A stretch of 8,695 nucleotides of DNA, from assembly GCA_003645975.1 (NCBI GenBank), contig QNDP01000040.1, positions 1 to 8,695 on the forward strand, written 5' to 3'. Below are positions 1-6,848 of the stretch, piece by piece. Each line of letters begins with the position of its first letter. The stretch's first letter is position 1. Below the pieces are notes generated by a model. The model did no database searches, had not been told where the DNA came from, and saw nothing but the letters and a program-made list of their open reading frames with translations. The DNA is from Candidatus Hydrothermota bacterium (GTDB taxonomy: Bacteria > Hydrothermota > Hydrothermia > B15-G9). Made by a program: the position numbers and the translations under genes.

Positions 1-100
1 GATCGGTGGTAAGTTCTATGTCGAGCCTGACCCTGTGAAAGCGGCCGAGACCATCTACAATGTCGTGCTCGAAAAACGCAAGAAACTCGGCTTGCCATGA
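1..100 (+). CDS. cooS: CO dehydrogenase catalytic subunit CooS, C-terminal end (partial)
   Basis: Only the last 32 codons are present, read in the frame that starts at base 2 and stops with TGA at 98-100. The translated tail contains GGKFYVEPDP followed by KAAETIY and a basic end, KRKKLGLP. This resembles the C-terminus of anaerobic Ni-Fe-S carbon monoxide dehydrogenases (CooS/CdhA-like hybrid-cluster family), where a GG-x-F/Y-x-V-E-x-DP segment and a final KRK-x-LGL are common. The family oxidises CO to CO2 in the cytoplasm and passes electrons to ferredoxin. The stop codon overlaps the start of cooC (ATGA), and cooC is the usual neighbour of cooS, which supports the call. The metal-ligand residues lie upstream of the window and cannot be checked. 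The assignment rests on a short tail plus context. Confidence 0.8.
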   Translation, partial: IGGKFYVEPDPVKAAETIYNVVLEKRKKLGLP

Positions 101-882
101 AGATACTGGTCGCTGGAAAGGGGGGCGTAGGGAAGACCACAACTTCGGCGCTTCTGGCTTACGAACTTTCCAAAAAGGGTTACAAAGTTCTGGCACTTGA
201 CACCGATTCAGTCCCAAACCTTGCCCAAAGTCTGGGTCTATCTTTTGAAGAGGCCTCTCGTATAGTGCCGCTATCGCGCAACGATGAGCTGGCGGCTGAG
301 CGCACAGGCGCAAAACCCGGCGAGGGGTGGGGGGTGTTTTTCTCCCTCACCCCTAAAGTTGATGACCTCGTCGAAAAATACGGCATAAGACTTAACTCCA
401 ACCTGACTCTTGTCGTTGTCGGAAGCATCGAACAAAGCAAAGAAGGTTGCCTCTGTCCTGCAATAGCTTTGGCTAAAGCCTTCCTCCGACATGTCCTTTT
501 AGAAGAGAACGAGATTGTGCTCGTCGATAGCGAAGCCGGGGCGGAGGTTTTTGGACGAGGACTCGCTGAAAAATTCGACATTATGCTTTGCGTCGCTGAA
601 CCTACGCTCAAATCGTTGCAGATAGCCAAAAAACTGCTTGAAATGGGCAAAGAACTCGAAATTGACAATCTTGGCCTCATTGTCAACAAAGTTCGAAACA
701 AAGAAGCCGTTCCCCGACTTTATTCGCAGGTTTTCTCCAATGCCGAAATACCCTTCTACATGTTGAGTTTTGACGAAAGCATAATCGAAGCGGAGAACCT
801 CGATAAAGGCGTTGAGGCCGTTCCCGAAGCTTCCCCCATCAAAAGGGACATCAAGAAGTTAGTTGAAAATTTGTTTAGCTAA
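97..882 (+). CDS. cooC: CooC-type nickel-insertion ATPase for CO dehydrogenase
   Basis: This 261-residue protein is a MinD/ParA-like P-loop ATPase that loads nickel into the C-cluster of CODH in the cytoplasm. The deviant Walker A motif GKGGVGKTT lies at residues 7-15, with the signature lysine K8 and the nucleotide-binding lysine K13. A CxC motif (C118, C120, in GCLCP) corresponds to the nickel/zinc-binding pair known in CooC1 of Carboxydothermus hydrogenoformans, which sits at the dimer interface. The segment VDSEAGAEVFGRG (143-155) matches the Walker B/switch II region, where the family has D-x-EAG-x-E. The length is normal for CooC (about 250-265). The ATG overlaps the cooS stop (ATGA). 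No clear Shine-Dalgarno precedes it, so translation is probably coupled to cooS. Related Mrp/NifH-type ATPases lack the CxC at this place, so I am confident in the CooC call. Confidence 0.95.
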   Translation: MKILVAGKGGVGKTTTSALLAYELSKKGYKVLALDTDSVPNLAQSLGLSFEEASRIVPLSRNDELAAERTGAKPGEGWGVFFSLTPKVDDLVEKYGIRLNSNLTLVVVGSIEQSKEGCLCPAIALAKAFLRHVLLEENEIVLVDSEAGAEVFGRGLAEKFDIMLCVAEPTLKSLQIAKKLLEMGKELEIDNLGLIVNKVRNKEAVPRLYSQVFSNAEIPFYMLSFDESIIEAENLDKGVEAVPEASPIKRDIKKLVENLFS

Positions 883-893
883 GGGGGATAAAA

Positions 894-1085
894 ATGTGTG
901 AATCCACTGCCTTGCTCCTCAAAGAAGACAAAGAGGAGATTCTTATGGAAAATGTGGCCTCTCTGGAGGTCAAAGAGGGCAAGCTCATCTTAAGGGACAT
1001 CTTGGGCAAAGAGACAGTCCTTGAAGGCGCTACGCTTGAGAGGATAGATTTCCTCAAGCATAAAATTTTCATCAAAAAATCATGA
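894..1085 (+). CDS. cooT: CooT-like small nickel-binding accessory protein
   Basis: This 63-residue soluble protein starts Met-Cys-Glu (C2) and continues as alternating short beta-type segments: ENVASLEV (19-26), GKLILRDILG (29-38), ATLERIDFL (46-54), KIFI (57-60). Size, the cysteine directly after Met1 and the overall pattern fit CooT. The Rhodospirillum rubrum protein of that name is a small homodimer that binds Ni(II) through Cys2 and helps mature CODH. C2 is the only cysteine. The start is well supported: a run of five G at 883-887 lies 6 bases upstream of the ATG. The gene follows cooC by 11 bases and overlaps the hydrogenase subunit downstream (ATGA). The position between the CODH genes and the hydrogenase genes fits nickel supply; whether it also serves the hydrogenase is unknown. 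Proteins of this family are often annotated as hypothetical or RNA-binding, so the function is by homology only. Confidence 0.82.
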   Translation: MCESTALLLKEDKEEILMENVASLEVKEGKLILRDILGKETVLEGATLERIDFLKHKIFIKKS

Positions 1086-2989
1086 ACCAAGCCATCCTCT
1101 GGCCAGTTTATTTGTCGGTCATTGGAGCGGTTCTGGGGTGGCTCATCCCTCGCAAAAAGCCAGCCGCATTCATTGCTAACCTGTTGACCGCCTTTGCATC
1201 GCTCGCCATTTGCATTGTCGCATATCGCGGATTTTTTTCGGAACTGCATTTTGGTCTCAGGCTTTTCAATGCGGGTGCGCCTCTGAATCTGTTGAATTCC
1301 GTTATTTTTCATGTTGACAAACTTTCGGCGGTATTCCTTGCCATCATCGGCGTGCTTGGATTCTGTGCTTCAATTTATGGGCTAAGCTACTTAGGACACT
1401 ATGACGAGGAGAAACTTGCCCTTTACGCCTTCCATTACCCCCTGTTCATTCTGTCGATGTATCTCGTCGTTGTGAGCTGGAATCTCATCTGGTTCATTGT
1501 GTTTTGGGAGTTGATGACCCTATTTTCGCAATTTCTTGTGGTGTGCGAGCGGAGTGAGCGTGCAATCAAGGCTGGCTACAAGTATTTTTGCATGACCAAG
1601 GCCGGAGCGGACTTCCTGCTCCTTGCGGTGGTTTTCGTAACACTGAAAGCCGTAGGACTGCACGCAGATTACGGTTCGCTCTCGAAGTTGCTTCCGGTGT
1701 ATTTTGCCGAGCATGAAGGCGCATTTGCAGCAATAACGATTGCACTTCTCATCGGTGCGTGTGTAAAAGCGGCGGTTGTGCCGCTGCATTCGTGGCTGCC
1801 GGATGCACATCCCGAAGCGCCAAGCAATGTTTCTGCGCTTTTAAGCGGTGTGATGATAAAGATGCCCATCTACCTCATGTTTCGCTTTTTCCTGACATTT
1901 GCGCCTGTGAGTGCGACTGTTGGGCTCATCATCATGGTGCTTGCCGCCCTCACACTCCTTTTCGGCGTTATGTATGCACTGATTCAGACCGATTCCAAGC
2001 GCCTTCTGGCATTCAGCAGCGTTGAGCAGATCGGTTACATCACGCTCGGATTGGGTGCAGGGATGTGGTTGATAGCAATGGGACACGAATCGCTTGGTGC
2101 AATAGCGCTTGTTGCGGCTTTGTTCCACACAGCCAACCATGCGCTTTACAAAGGCTTGCTCTTCTTGGTTGCGGGATCAGTGCTGTTCCGAACCGGCACA
2201 AGGCTGCTCGATCGGCTGGGCAGGTTGTTCAGTAAGATGCCACTAACCGCGGTGGCTGCACTTGTCGGCACACTCTCGATTGCGGGCATTCCGCCGCTCA
2301 ACGGGTTTGTGAGCAAATGGATGCTTTATTCGACCACGCTGATGCAACCGCAGACTTCGTTATTTGGCGCAATTGCATTGGTTGTAAGCGCACTGACTGC
2401 GGCTGTTTTCGTCAAATTCTTCACAACGATATTCACACAACCACCGGAGAAGGAGCTGGATGTCAAGGAAGTGCCGTTTACCATGTGGGCGCCGCAGATG
2501 CTTTTGGCACTCCTGTGCATCACCTTCGGCATATTTCCGTTTTTGTCGTTGAGACCGTTGATTTCGACGGTCAATTCGCTGGGCATCGCACTATCGCGAT
2601 CTGACCTCAGCGTTTATCCGTGTGTGGTCATTCCCGGAACCGCCAATCTTGCCCCAATTGTAGTTATCGCATTGATCTTCATTATCACTTTGGTGCTTGC
2701 GATCGCTATTGGTAAAGTTCAGGCCAAGCCGGTATGGACCTGCGGCAATCGGGACATGTTGAACCTGCGGCTGGCTGCAAGCGCATATTACCAGCGGTTC
2801 AGGAAAGAATTTGGGTTCATCTATGAATTTGGGACGGCTGTCCAGAATCTGATTGAAGGGCTATGGCAACAAGTTAGGCTGATTTGCGAAAGTTACGAGC
2901 GGTTGTCGTATCGACTTAATGCAATGCTTACCGGTGCGGTTATCATCCTTTTGTTGATGGTCATCCTGCTCGGAGGTAAAGCCTTATGA
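1082..2989 (+). CDS. Hydrogenase membrane subunit, HycC/HyfB-like (NuoL/M/N and MrpD-type antiporter family)
   Basis: This 635-residue polytopic membrane protein contains the Proton_antipo_M domain shared by complex I NuoL/M/N, MrpA/MrpD and the hydrogenase subunits HycC/HyfB/MbhH. Expected ion-path residues are visible: E143 in FWELM, K229 in GACVKAAVVPLHSWLPDAHP, H236, K260 in SGVMIKMPIYL, H349 and K357 in HTANHALYKG, and K412 in GFVSKWMLY. The region around W552-C554-G555 (VWTCGNRD), after the last helix of the core, matches the W-x-CG signature of HycC/HyfB-type subunits and argues against plain MrpD. Length is typical (about 600-680). A terminal helix (about 616-630) closes the protein. 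Its ATG overlaps the cooT stop (ATGA) and has no good Shine-Dalgarno; the upstream bases are A/T-rich. It probably translocates protons or Na+ while the hydrogenase turns over. Family assignment is firm; the ion is not known. Confidence 0.93.
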   Translation: MNQAILWPVYLSVIGAVLGWLIPRKKPAAFIANLLTAFASLAICIVAYRGFFSELHFGLRLFNAGAPLNLLNSVIFHVDKLSAVFLAIIGVLGFCASIYGLSYLGHYDEEKLALYAFHYPLFILSMYLVVVSWNLIWFIVFWELMTLFSQFLVVCERSERAIKAGYKYFCMTKAGADFLLLAVVFVTLKAVGLHADYGSLSKLLPVYFAEHEGAFAAITIALLIGACVKAAVVPLHSWLPDAHPEAPSNVSALLSGVMIKMPIYLMFRFFLTFAPVSATVGLIIMVLAALTLLFGVMYALIQTDSKRLLAFSSVEQIGYITLGLGAGMWLIAMGHESLGAIALVAALFHTANHALYKGLLFLVAGSVLFRTGTRLLDRLGRLFSKMPLTAVAALVGTLSIAGIPPLNGFVSKWMLYSTTLMQPQTSLFGAIALVVSALTAAVFVKFFTTIFTQPPEKELDVKEVPFTMWAPQMLLALLCITFGIFPFLSLRPLISTVNSLGIALSRSDLSVYPCVVIPGTANLAPIVVIALIFIITLVLAIAIGKVQAKPVWTCGNRDMLNLRLAASAYYQRFRKEFGFIYEFGTAVQNLIEGLWQQVRLICESYERLSYRLNAMLTGAVIILLLMVILLGGKAL

Positions 2990-3867
2990 CTTGGGTAGCT
3001 TTGGCAGTAAACATCCTTTTCGTTTTGTTTTATGCGCCTTTGATGGACGGCATAGAGCGTCAGGTGCGTGCACGGTTGCAGTGTCGCAAAGGGCCGCCGA
3101 TTACCCAGACATGGTGGGACATCTTGAAACTGTTGCGTCGTCCGCCGGTGGCGCCGGAAAAGGCTGTTCGACCGATTTTCAACCTTGCACCGCTTGTTGC
3201 CTTTGCCGCACTACTGACGGCTTTTATCCTTGTCCCTACGCTTCTGCCGCACTCGATAACCTTCTGGGGTGATTTGATTTTGGTGATTTACCTCATGAAC
3301 TCTGCCACTCTGGCACTTGTGTTCGGAGGGTTCGCCTCGCAAAACCCCTATGCACACATCGGGGCGGATAGGGAGGTCAATATTTTCTTGGTCGAGGAGC
3401 TTGCACTCGCTTTCGTGATAGTTACCCTTGCAATTGTCAACGGCAGTTTGACCATCGAGAAACTGTTCCCTGTCCAGTTAAAGCTTTCGGTGGCCATTGC
3501 GCTGATCGCTTTCGTTGTGCTCGTCTATATAGCAAGTGCGAGGATACCGTTCGATATCCCCGAAGCCGAGCCTGAAATCGTTGAAGGCGCACTCATCGAA
3601 TACAGCGGTTCACAGCTTGCTTTTGCAAAATACGCAATCTACCTCAAAAGGCTGCTTCTGTTTTCATTGCTCTTGAACTTCGTGTTACCCAGAAACGGAG
3701 TTGTAAGACCATTGCTTTTTGTTATCGCTCTGCCAATCCTTTCGATCATTTACGCTTCGATCGAGGCTTATTGCGGAAGATACAGAGTGACCGAAGCTAT
3801 CCGCTTGCTCAAACGCATATCCATTGTGACCATGATTTCATGGGTGATAGCAATAGCAGGATGGTGA
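2986..3867 (+). CDS. Hydrogenase membrane anchor subunit, HycD/NuoH-like
   Basis: This 293-residue membrane protein with about eight hydrophobic helices belongs to the NADHdh (complex I subunit 1, NuoH) family, in the hydrogenase branch that includes HycD, HyfC, CooK, EchB and MbhM. It anchors the peripheral hydrogenase arm and links it to the antiporter subunits. Key segments: GIERQVRARLQCRKGPP (22-38), the first cytoplasmic loop; YAHIGADREVN (122-132); and ARIPFDIPEAEPEIVEG (185-201) followed by EYSG (205-208), the acidic loop that contacts the NuoB-like and NuoD-like subunits. Length is normal for the hydrogenase branch (about 290-320). A GGAGGT Shine-Dalgarno at 2972-2977, 8 bases before the ATG, fixes the start, which overlaps the preceding stop (ATGA). 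The next gene begins 3 bases after its stop. Confidence 0.95.
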   Translation: MTWVALAVNILFVLFYAPLMDGIERQVRARLQCRKGPPITQTWWDILKLLRRPPVAPEKAVRPIFNLAPLVAFAALLTAFILVPTLLPHSITFWGDLILVIYLMNSATLALVFGGFASQNPYAHIGADREVNIFLVEELALAFVIVTLAIVNGSLTIEKLFPVQLKLSVAIALIAFVVLVYIASARIPFDIPEAEPEIVEGALIEYSGSQLAFAKYAIYLKRLLLFSLLLNFVLPRNGVVRPLLFVIALPILSIIYASIEAYCGRYRVTEAIRLLKRISIVTMISWVIAIAGW

Positions 3868-3870
3868 CCC

Positions 3871-5493
3871 ATGGTGGATAAAATCTTAGCCGAATATGGA
3901 GCGGTTGTGCTTGACCGCAATGCCAAACGGTTGGTTGTTCAGGTGGATGACAAACAGTTGCGTCCACTCGCTGAAAAACTTTTCGAGTCGGGATTTTACT
4001 ATGCCAACGGTGTGGGCGTTGATGAGCGTGGATTAGGCCACGATTTCGCAATGTATCATGTCTTTGCGTCCGAGAAGGATAAGCTTTACCTCGTGGTCAA
4101 GGTTTCAACCTCCAATTTGAAACTGCCATCGATAACACCGGTCATTCCCGGCTCCAATTGGGCCGAACGCGAAGCGATGGATATGCTTGGCCTCGAATTC
4201 GAAGGCCATCCTGAGCCTGAGCGGCTGATACTTCCCGATGACTGGCCAAAAGGGGTTTACCCATTGCGCAAAGAGTTCGATTACAACGAACGACCGGAAT
4301 TCGTCGAACGAAAGCCTGAATCAACCCCTCAAAGGACTGATGTCGTGCAACTGCCGCTGGGACCATACCATCCAGCGCTGCACGAGCCTGAATATTTCGA
4401 GATCCATGTCGATGGCGAGGTTATAACCGATGCGAAATATCGTGGATTCCATATCCACAGGGGGATGGAGAAGCTTGCCGAAGGTCGGTTGACGCTGAAT
4501 CAAGTGCCTTTCCTTGCAGAGCGAATTTGCGGAATTTGCGGGTTCACGCACTCGATCGCCTACTGCCAGGCTGTGGCGGACGCCGCCGGGCTGGATTGGC
4601 CTGAGCGTGCGAAATACATCGGCGTTATCTTGCTGGAAATCGAGCGGTTACATTCGCATCTGCTGTGGGTTGGCGTCGTATTCCATCTGCTCGGCTTCGA
4701 TAGCGGGTTCATGCACATGTGGCGCATCAGGGAAAAAGTGATGGACATCGCAGAGGCGTTGACAGGCAACCGCAAGACCTACGGACTGGTTCTCATCGGC
4801 GGGATGCGGCGTGATATTGATGAGTCTCGGAAGAACTGGGTCCTCAAAACATTGACTGAATTGCGCGAGGAGACGGAGCGTGTGAGCAAGGATATCTTCG
4901 GCATGAAGGAACTTATCAACCGAATAAAAGGCATCGGCGTGTTGCCAAAGGAAGATGCGCGTGCACTTGGCGTTCTCGGCCCTGTCGCAAGGGCATCCGG
5001 GATCGACACAGATGTCAGGAGGGATCACCCCTATCTTGCCTACGACAAGCTCGATTTCAAAGTCCCGGTCTATCCCGAAGGCGATGTGCTGGCGAGGCTT
5101 CTGGTCAGATATGATGAGATTATCGAAAGCTTCCGATTGCTGGAGCAGGCGCTATCCGAGATGCCCCAAGGCGATGTCATGATTGAGGATTACACGATAC
5201 CGAGCGGCAGGGTCGGACTTGGTGCGACCGAAGCACCGCGAGGCGAAGATGTCCACTTTGTTATCACCGGAGTAGAAAGCAAAGTTTACCGTTGGCATCC
5301 AAGAGCACCGACCTACAACAACCTGCCGTCTGTGCCTATCATGCTGCGGGGGAACAATATAGCTGATGCGCCCATAATCATCGCTTCTATCGATCCGTGT
5401 TTTTCCTGCACAGACCATGTTGCCATCGTCAGGAAGGGCAAAGTCATCTGGAAAGGCCCTCTCGGTGAGGGCGTCAAACAAGTTGGAAGGTGA
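3871..5493 (+). CDS. [NiFe] hydrogenase large (catalytic) subunit, NuoC-NuoD fusion, HycE-like, group 4
   Basis: This 540-residue protein fuses a NuoC-like 30-kDa domain (about 1-140) to a NuoD-like hydrogenase large-subunit domain (about 155-540), as in HycE/HyfG. The NuoC part shows NWAEREAMDMLGLEFEGHP (96-114) and PLRKEFD (131-137). The catalytic part has both nickel-ligand pairs: RICGICGFTHS with C220 and C223, and DPCFSCTDH with C510 and C513. All four are present, so this is an active hydrogenase and not a complex I subunit, where they are lost. It should reduce protons to H2 (or oxidise H2) on the cytoplasmic face, with electrons from the NuoB-like and ferredoxin subunits encoded just downstream. 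A tail of 24 residues follows H516 and is probably removed by a HycI-type protease, as in HycE. Purine-rich AGGATGG precedes the ATG. With the Mrp genes downstream, a group 4b enzyme is likely (inference). Confidence 0.96.
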   Translation: MVDKILAEYGAVVLDRNAKRLVVQVDDKQLRPLAEKLFESGFYYANGVGVDERGLGHDFAMYHVFASEKDKLYLVVKVSTSNLKLPSITPVIPGSNWAEREAMDMLGLEFEGHPEPERLILPDDWPKGVYPLRKEFDYNERPEFVERKPESTPQRTDVVQLPLGPYHPALHEPEYFEIHVDGEVITDAKYRGFHIHRGMEKLAEGRLTLNQVPFLAERICGICGFTHSIAYCQAVADAAGLDWPERAKYIGVILLEIERLHSHLLWVGVVFHLLGFDSGFMHMWRIREKVMDIAEALTGNRKTYGLVLIGGMRRDIDESRKNWVLKTLTELREETERVSKDIFGMKELINRIKGIGVLPKEDARALGVLGPVARASGIDTDVRRDHPYLAYDKLDFKVPVYPEGDVLARLLVRYDEIIESFRLLEQALSEMPQGDVMIEDYTIPSGRVGLGATEAPRGEDVHFVITGVESKVYRWHPRAPTYNNLPSVPIMLRGNNIADAPIIIASIDPCFSCTDHVAIVRKGKVIWKGPLGEGVKQVGR

Positions 5494-5499
5494 GACAAA

Positions 5500-6012
5500 A
5501 TGGGCAGATTTGGCTTGATTTTCAAGTCGATTGCAAAGGGACGCGTAACCGAGAAATACCCGTTTGCGCCGATCGAGCTGCCGGAAGGATTCAGAGGTAA
5601 ACCTGAAATAGATCCTGAGAAGTGTATAGGTTGTGGCGCATGTGCGACGGTCTGCCCTCCAAGCGCTATCCAGATCCATGTCGATGAGGAACAAGGTTAT
5701 AAAACGATAGACCTTTTCCTTGGCCGATGTATCTTCTGCGCCAGATGCGAGGAAGTCTGTCCTGCCGAAGCGATAAGGTTGACCAAGGAATTCGAGCTTG
5801 CTGCCGCATCCGAAGAGGATTTGCATCAAGTTGTCAAATTGAAGATGGCGAAATGTGCGGGTTGTGGTCGGCCGTTTGACACAGTGCGACATCTGCAGTT
5901 CATAGCTGAGAAATTGCCGGAAGAGCAAAAGCCGATGCTTGCACTTTGTCCGGATTGTAGAGCCAAACTCGCTTCAAAAATCCTGACTGTAGCCGCAAGG
6001 AGGCATCGATGA
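5500..6012 (+). CDS. Hydrogenase ferredoxin subunit with two [4Fe-4S] clusters and a C-terminal CxxC pair, HycF/HyfH-like
   Basis: This 170-residue iron-sulfur subunit probably passes electrons from the donor (CODH or its ferredoxin) to the NuoB-like small subunit. Two classical motifs are complete: C42-x2-C45-x2-C48-x3-C52-P and C77-x2-C80-x2-C83-x3-C87-P, as in NuoI, HycF and HyfH. The two motifs are separated by about 25 residues. After residue 115 there is an extra domain with C119-x2-C122-G and C150-x2-C153-R, a spacing like a zinc ribbon or rubredoxin knuckle, also found in HycF/HyfH-type subunits. The protein has no transmembrane helix and begins with a NuoI-like amphipathic stretch (MGRFGLIFKSIAKG). 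GGAAGG at 5485-5490, inside the end of the large-subunit gene, supports the ATG. The 3' end overlaps the next gene by 4 bases (ATGA). Confidence 0.93.
   Translation: MGRFGLIFKSIAKGRVTEKYPFAPIELPEGFRGKPEIDPEKCIGCGACATVCPPSAIQIHVDEEQGYKTIDLFLGRCIFCARCEEVCPAEAIRLTKEFELAAASEEDLHQVVKLKMAKCAGCGRPFDTVRHLQFIAEKLPEEQKPMLALCPDCRAKLASKILTVAARRHR
5997..6003 (+). promoter_or_regulatory. Shine-Dalgarno AAGGAGG for the hydrogenase small subunit
   Basis: AAGGAGG lies inside the end of the ferredoxin-subunit gene. It is 5 bases from the ATG at 6009 and 8 bases from the ATG at 6012. It shows that the small subunit is translated from its own strong site, but leaves open which of the two adjacent ATG codons is used; 8 bases is the more common spacing. 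Confidence 0.75.
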
Positions 6013-6566
6013 TGTTCAAAAAAAGTTTGTGGGTCTTTCATCTCAACAGCGGTTCGTGCAATGGCTGCGATATCGAGGTTTTGAACATTTTTACGCCCAA
6101 ACAGGATGTCGAGCGGCTGGGGATAAAACTCGTTGGTTCGCCCAGACATGCCGATGCAATTGCGTTTACCGGACCGATCACGAGGGAGTGCCTGCCCAAA
6201 GCCATTGAAGCGTTCATGGCAGTTCCTGAGCCCAAAATCGTGCTTGCAATCGGCTCATGTGCCTGTGGCGGAGGGATATGGTTCGACAGCTACGCGGTCA
6301 TCGGCGGTATTAAGGAGTTTTACAAAATTTTGAAGGAAAAACATGGAATCGAGCCGCCGACAACGATTTACATCCCCGGCTGTCCACCAAAACCGGAAGC
6401 CATCATCTACGGCGTGGCACTCGCAAGGAAAGCGGTTGAGCAAAAACAGAAAAGCGAAATTTTTGTCGAAGAGTCCGACATCGACGATGCCGCAACCTTA
6501 TTCAAGGAAGCCACATCGACAAGGCATTTCATTCCAAAAATTGAAGTTATAAAGCGAGGAGAATAA
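6009..6566 (+). CDS. [NiFe] hydrogenase small subunit, HycG/NuoB-like
   Basis: This 185-residue (184 from the second ATG) NuoB-family subunit carries the single [4Fe-4S] cluster next to the NiFe site. The likely ligands are C17 and C20 (SGSCNGCDIE), C84 (IGSCACGGG) and C125 (IPGCPPKPE). The CxxC arrangement at the N-terminus is the hydrogenase form; complex I NuoB has adjacent cysteines there. C61 and C86 are additional. Length is usual for the stand-alone small subunits of group 4 (EchC, CooL, HycG; about 140-255), with a charged tail after residue 145. Two ATG codons are adjacent (6009 and 6012). The strong AAGGAGG at 5997-6003 is 5 bases from the first and 8 from the second, so the second may be the true start. 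It works as the electron relay between the ferredoxin subunit and the large subunit. Confidence 0.95.
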   Translation: MMFKKSLWVFHLNSGSCNGCDIEVLNIFTPKQDVERLGIKLVGSPRHADAIAFTGPITRECLPKAIEAFMAVPEPKIVLAIGSCACGGGIWFDSYAVIGGIKEFYKILKEKHGIEPPTTIYIPGCPPKPEAIIYGVALARKAVEQKQKSEIFVEESDIDDAATLFKEATSTRHFIPKIEVIKRGE

Positions 6567-6569
6567 GCC

Positions 6570-6848
6570 ATGGAACATGCATTTTTTATCGTGATGGGCA
6601 TAGCCATCCCGCTTTATCTCTCAGCAATTGTAATTTACGCAATCAGGGCGATAAGAGGGCCGACGGTGCCGGACATAATCCTCGCTGTTGACTGCATATC
6701 GTTCGACATAGCCGCATTCATGGCTGTGCTTGCCATTTATTTCAAAAGCGTATTCCTGATCGGTGCTCCGATAATCCTTGCACTCTGGGCTTACCTTCTG
6801 GACATGTATGTTGCTAAGCTTTTGGTTTCCAAGGAGGAAGAGCGATGA
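6570..6848 (+). CDS. mrpF: Mrp/Mnh cation antiporter subunit F (MbhB-like)
   Basis: This 92-residue protein with three hydrophobic helices fits the MrpF/PhaF (MnhF) family, whose members are about 85-100 residues. The family signature is visible as RAIRGPTVPDIILAVD (26-41), with the helix-breaking GPT and D35 and D41. An Arg usually follows the first Asp in this family (from memory); here it is Ile36. The second and third helices cover about 42-59 and 62-86. MrpF is a small core subunit of the multi-subunit Na+/H+ antiporter and of the Mbh-type hydrogenase membrane arm. GAGGAG at 6556-6561, 8 bases before the ATG, fixes the start. It opens the Mrp module directly after the hydrogenase small subunit and overlaps mrpG by 4 bases, so the hydrogenase and antiporter modules are almost certainly co-expressed. 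Confidence 0.92.
   Translation: MEHAFFIVMGIAIPLYLSAIVIYAIRAIRGPTVPDIILAVDCISFDIAAFMAVLAIYFKSVFLIGAPIILALWAYLLDMYVAKLLVSKEEER
6831..6837 (+). promoter_or_regulatory. Shine-Dalgarno AAGGAGG for mrpG
   Basis: AAGGAGG lies in the last codons of mrpF, 7 bases before the mrpG ATG. It decides the start of mrpG despite the 4-base overlap of the two genes. Confidence 0.8.

Noticed and set aside
180..701. 173-codon open frame on the minus strand inside cooC
   Set aside because: It is opposite to a clear CooC with Walker A and CxC motifs. The Ser/Arg/Thr-rich composition is typical of antisense shadow translation.
883..893. Promoter or terminator in the largest intergenic gap
   Set aside because: The gap is only 11 bases and holds a Shine-Dalgarno for cooT. 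No stem-loop or promoter fits there.
1541..1570. Short direct repeat of GAGCG giving CERSERAIKAG in the protein, similar to dispersed repeat sequences seen in many genomes
   Set aside because: It appears only once, is in frame, and the E/R-rich loop followed by AG-x-KY is normal at this place in the antiporter family.
3871..5493. Possibility that this is a NuoCD subunit of respiratory complex I
   Set aside because: Both CxxC nickel-ligand pairs are present (C220/C223 and C510/C513); complex I NuoD has lost them. No NuoE/F/G genes are in the window.
5152..5928. 258-codon open frame on the minus strand
   Set aside because: It lies wholly across the 3' part of the hydrogenase large-subunit gene and the ferredoxin gene, both with intact metal-binding motifs. 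Its translation shows no recognisable domain. It is a shadow frame.
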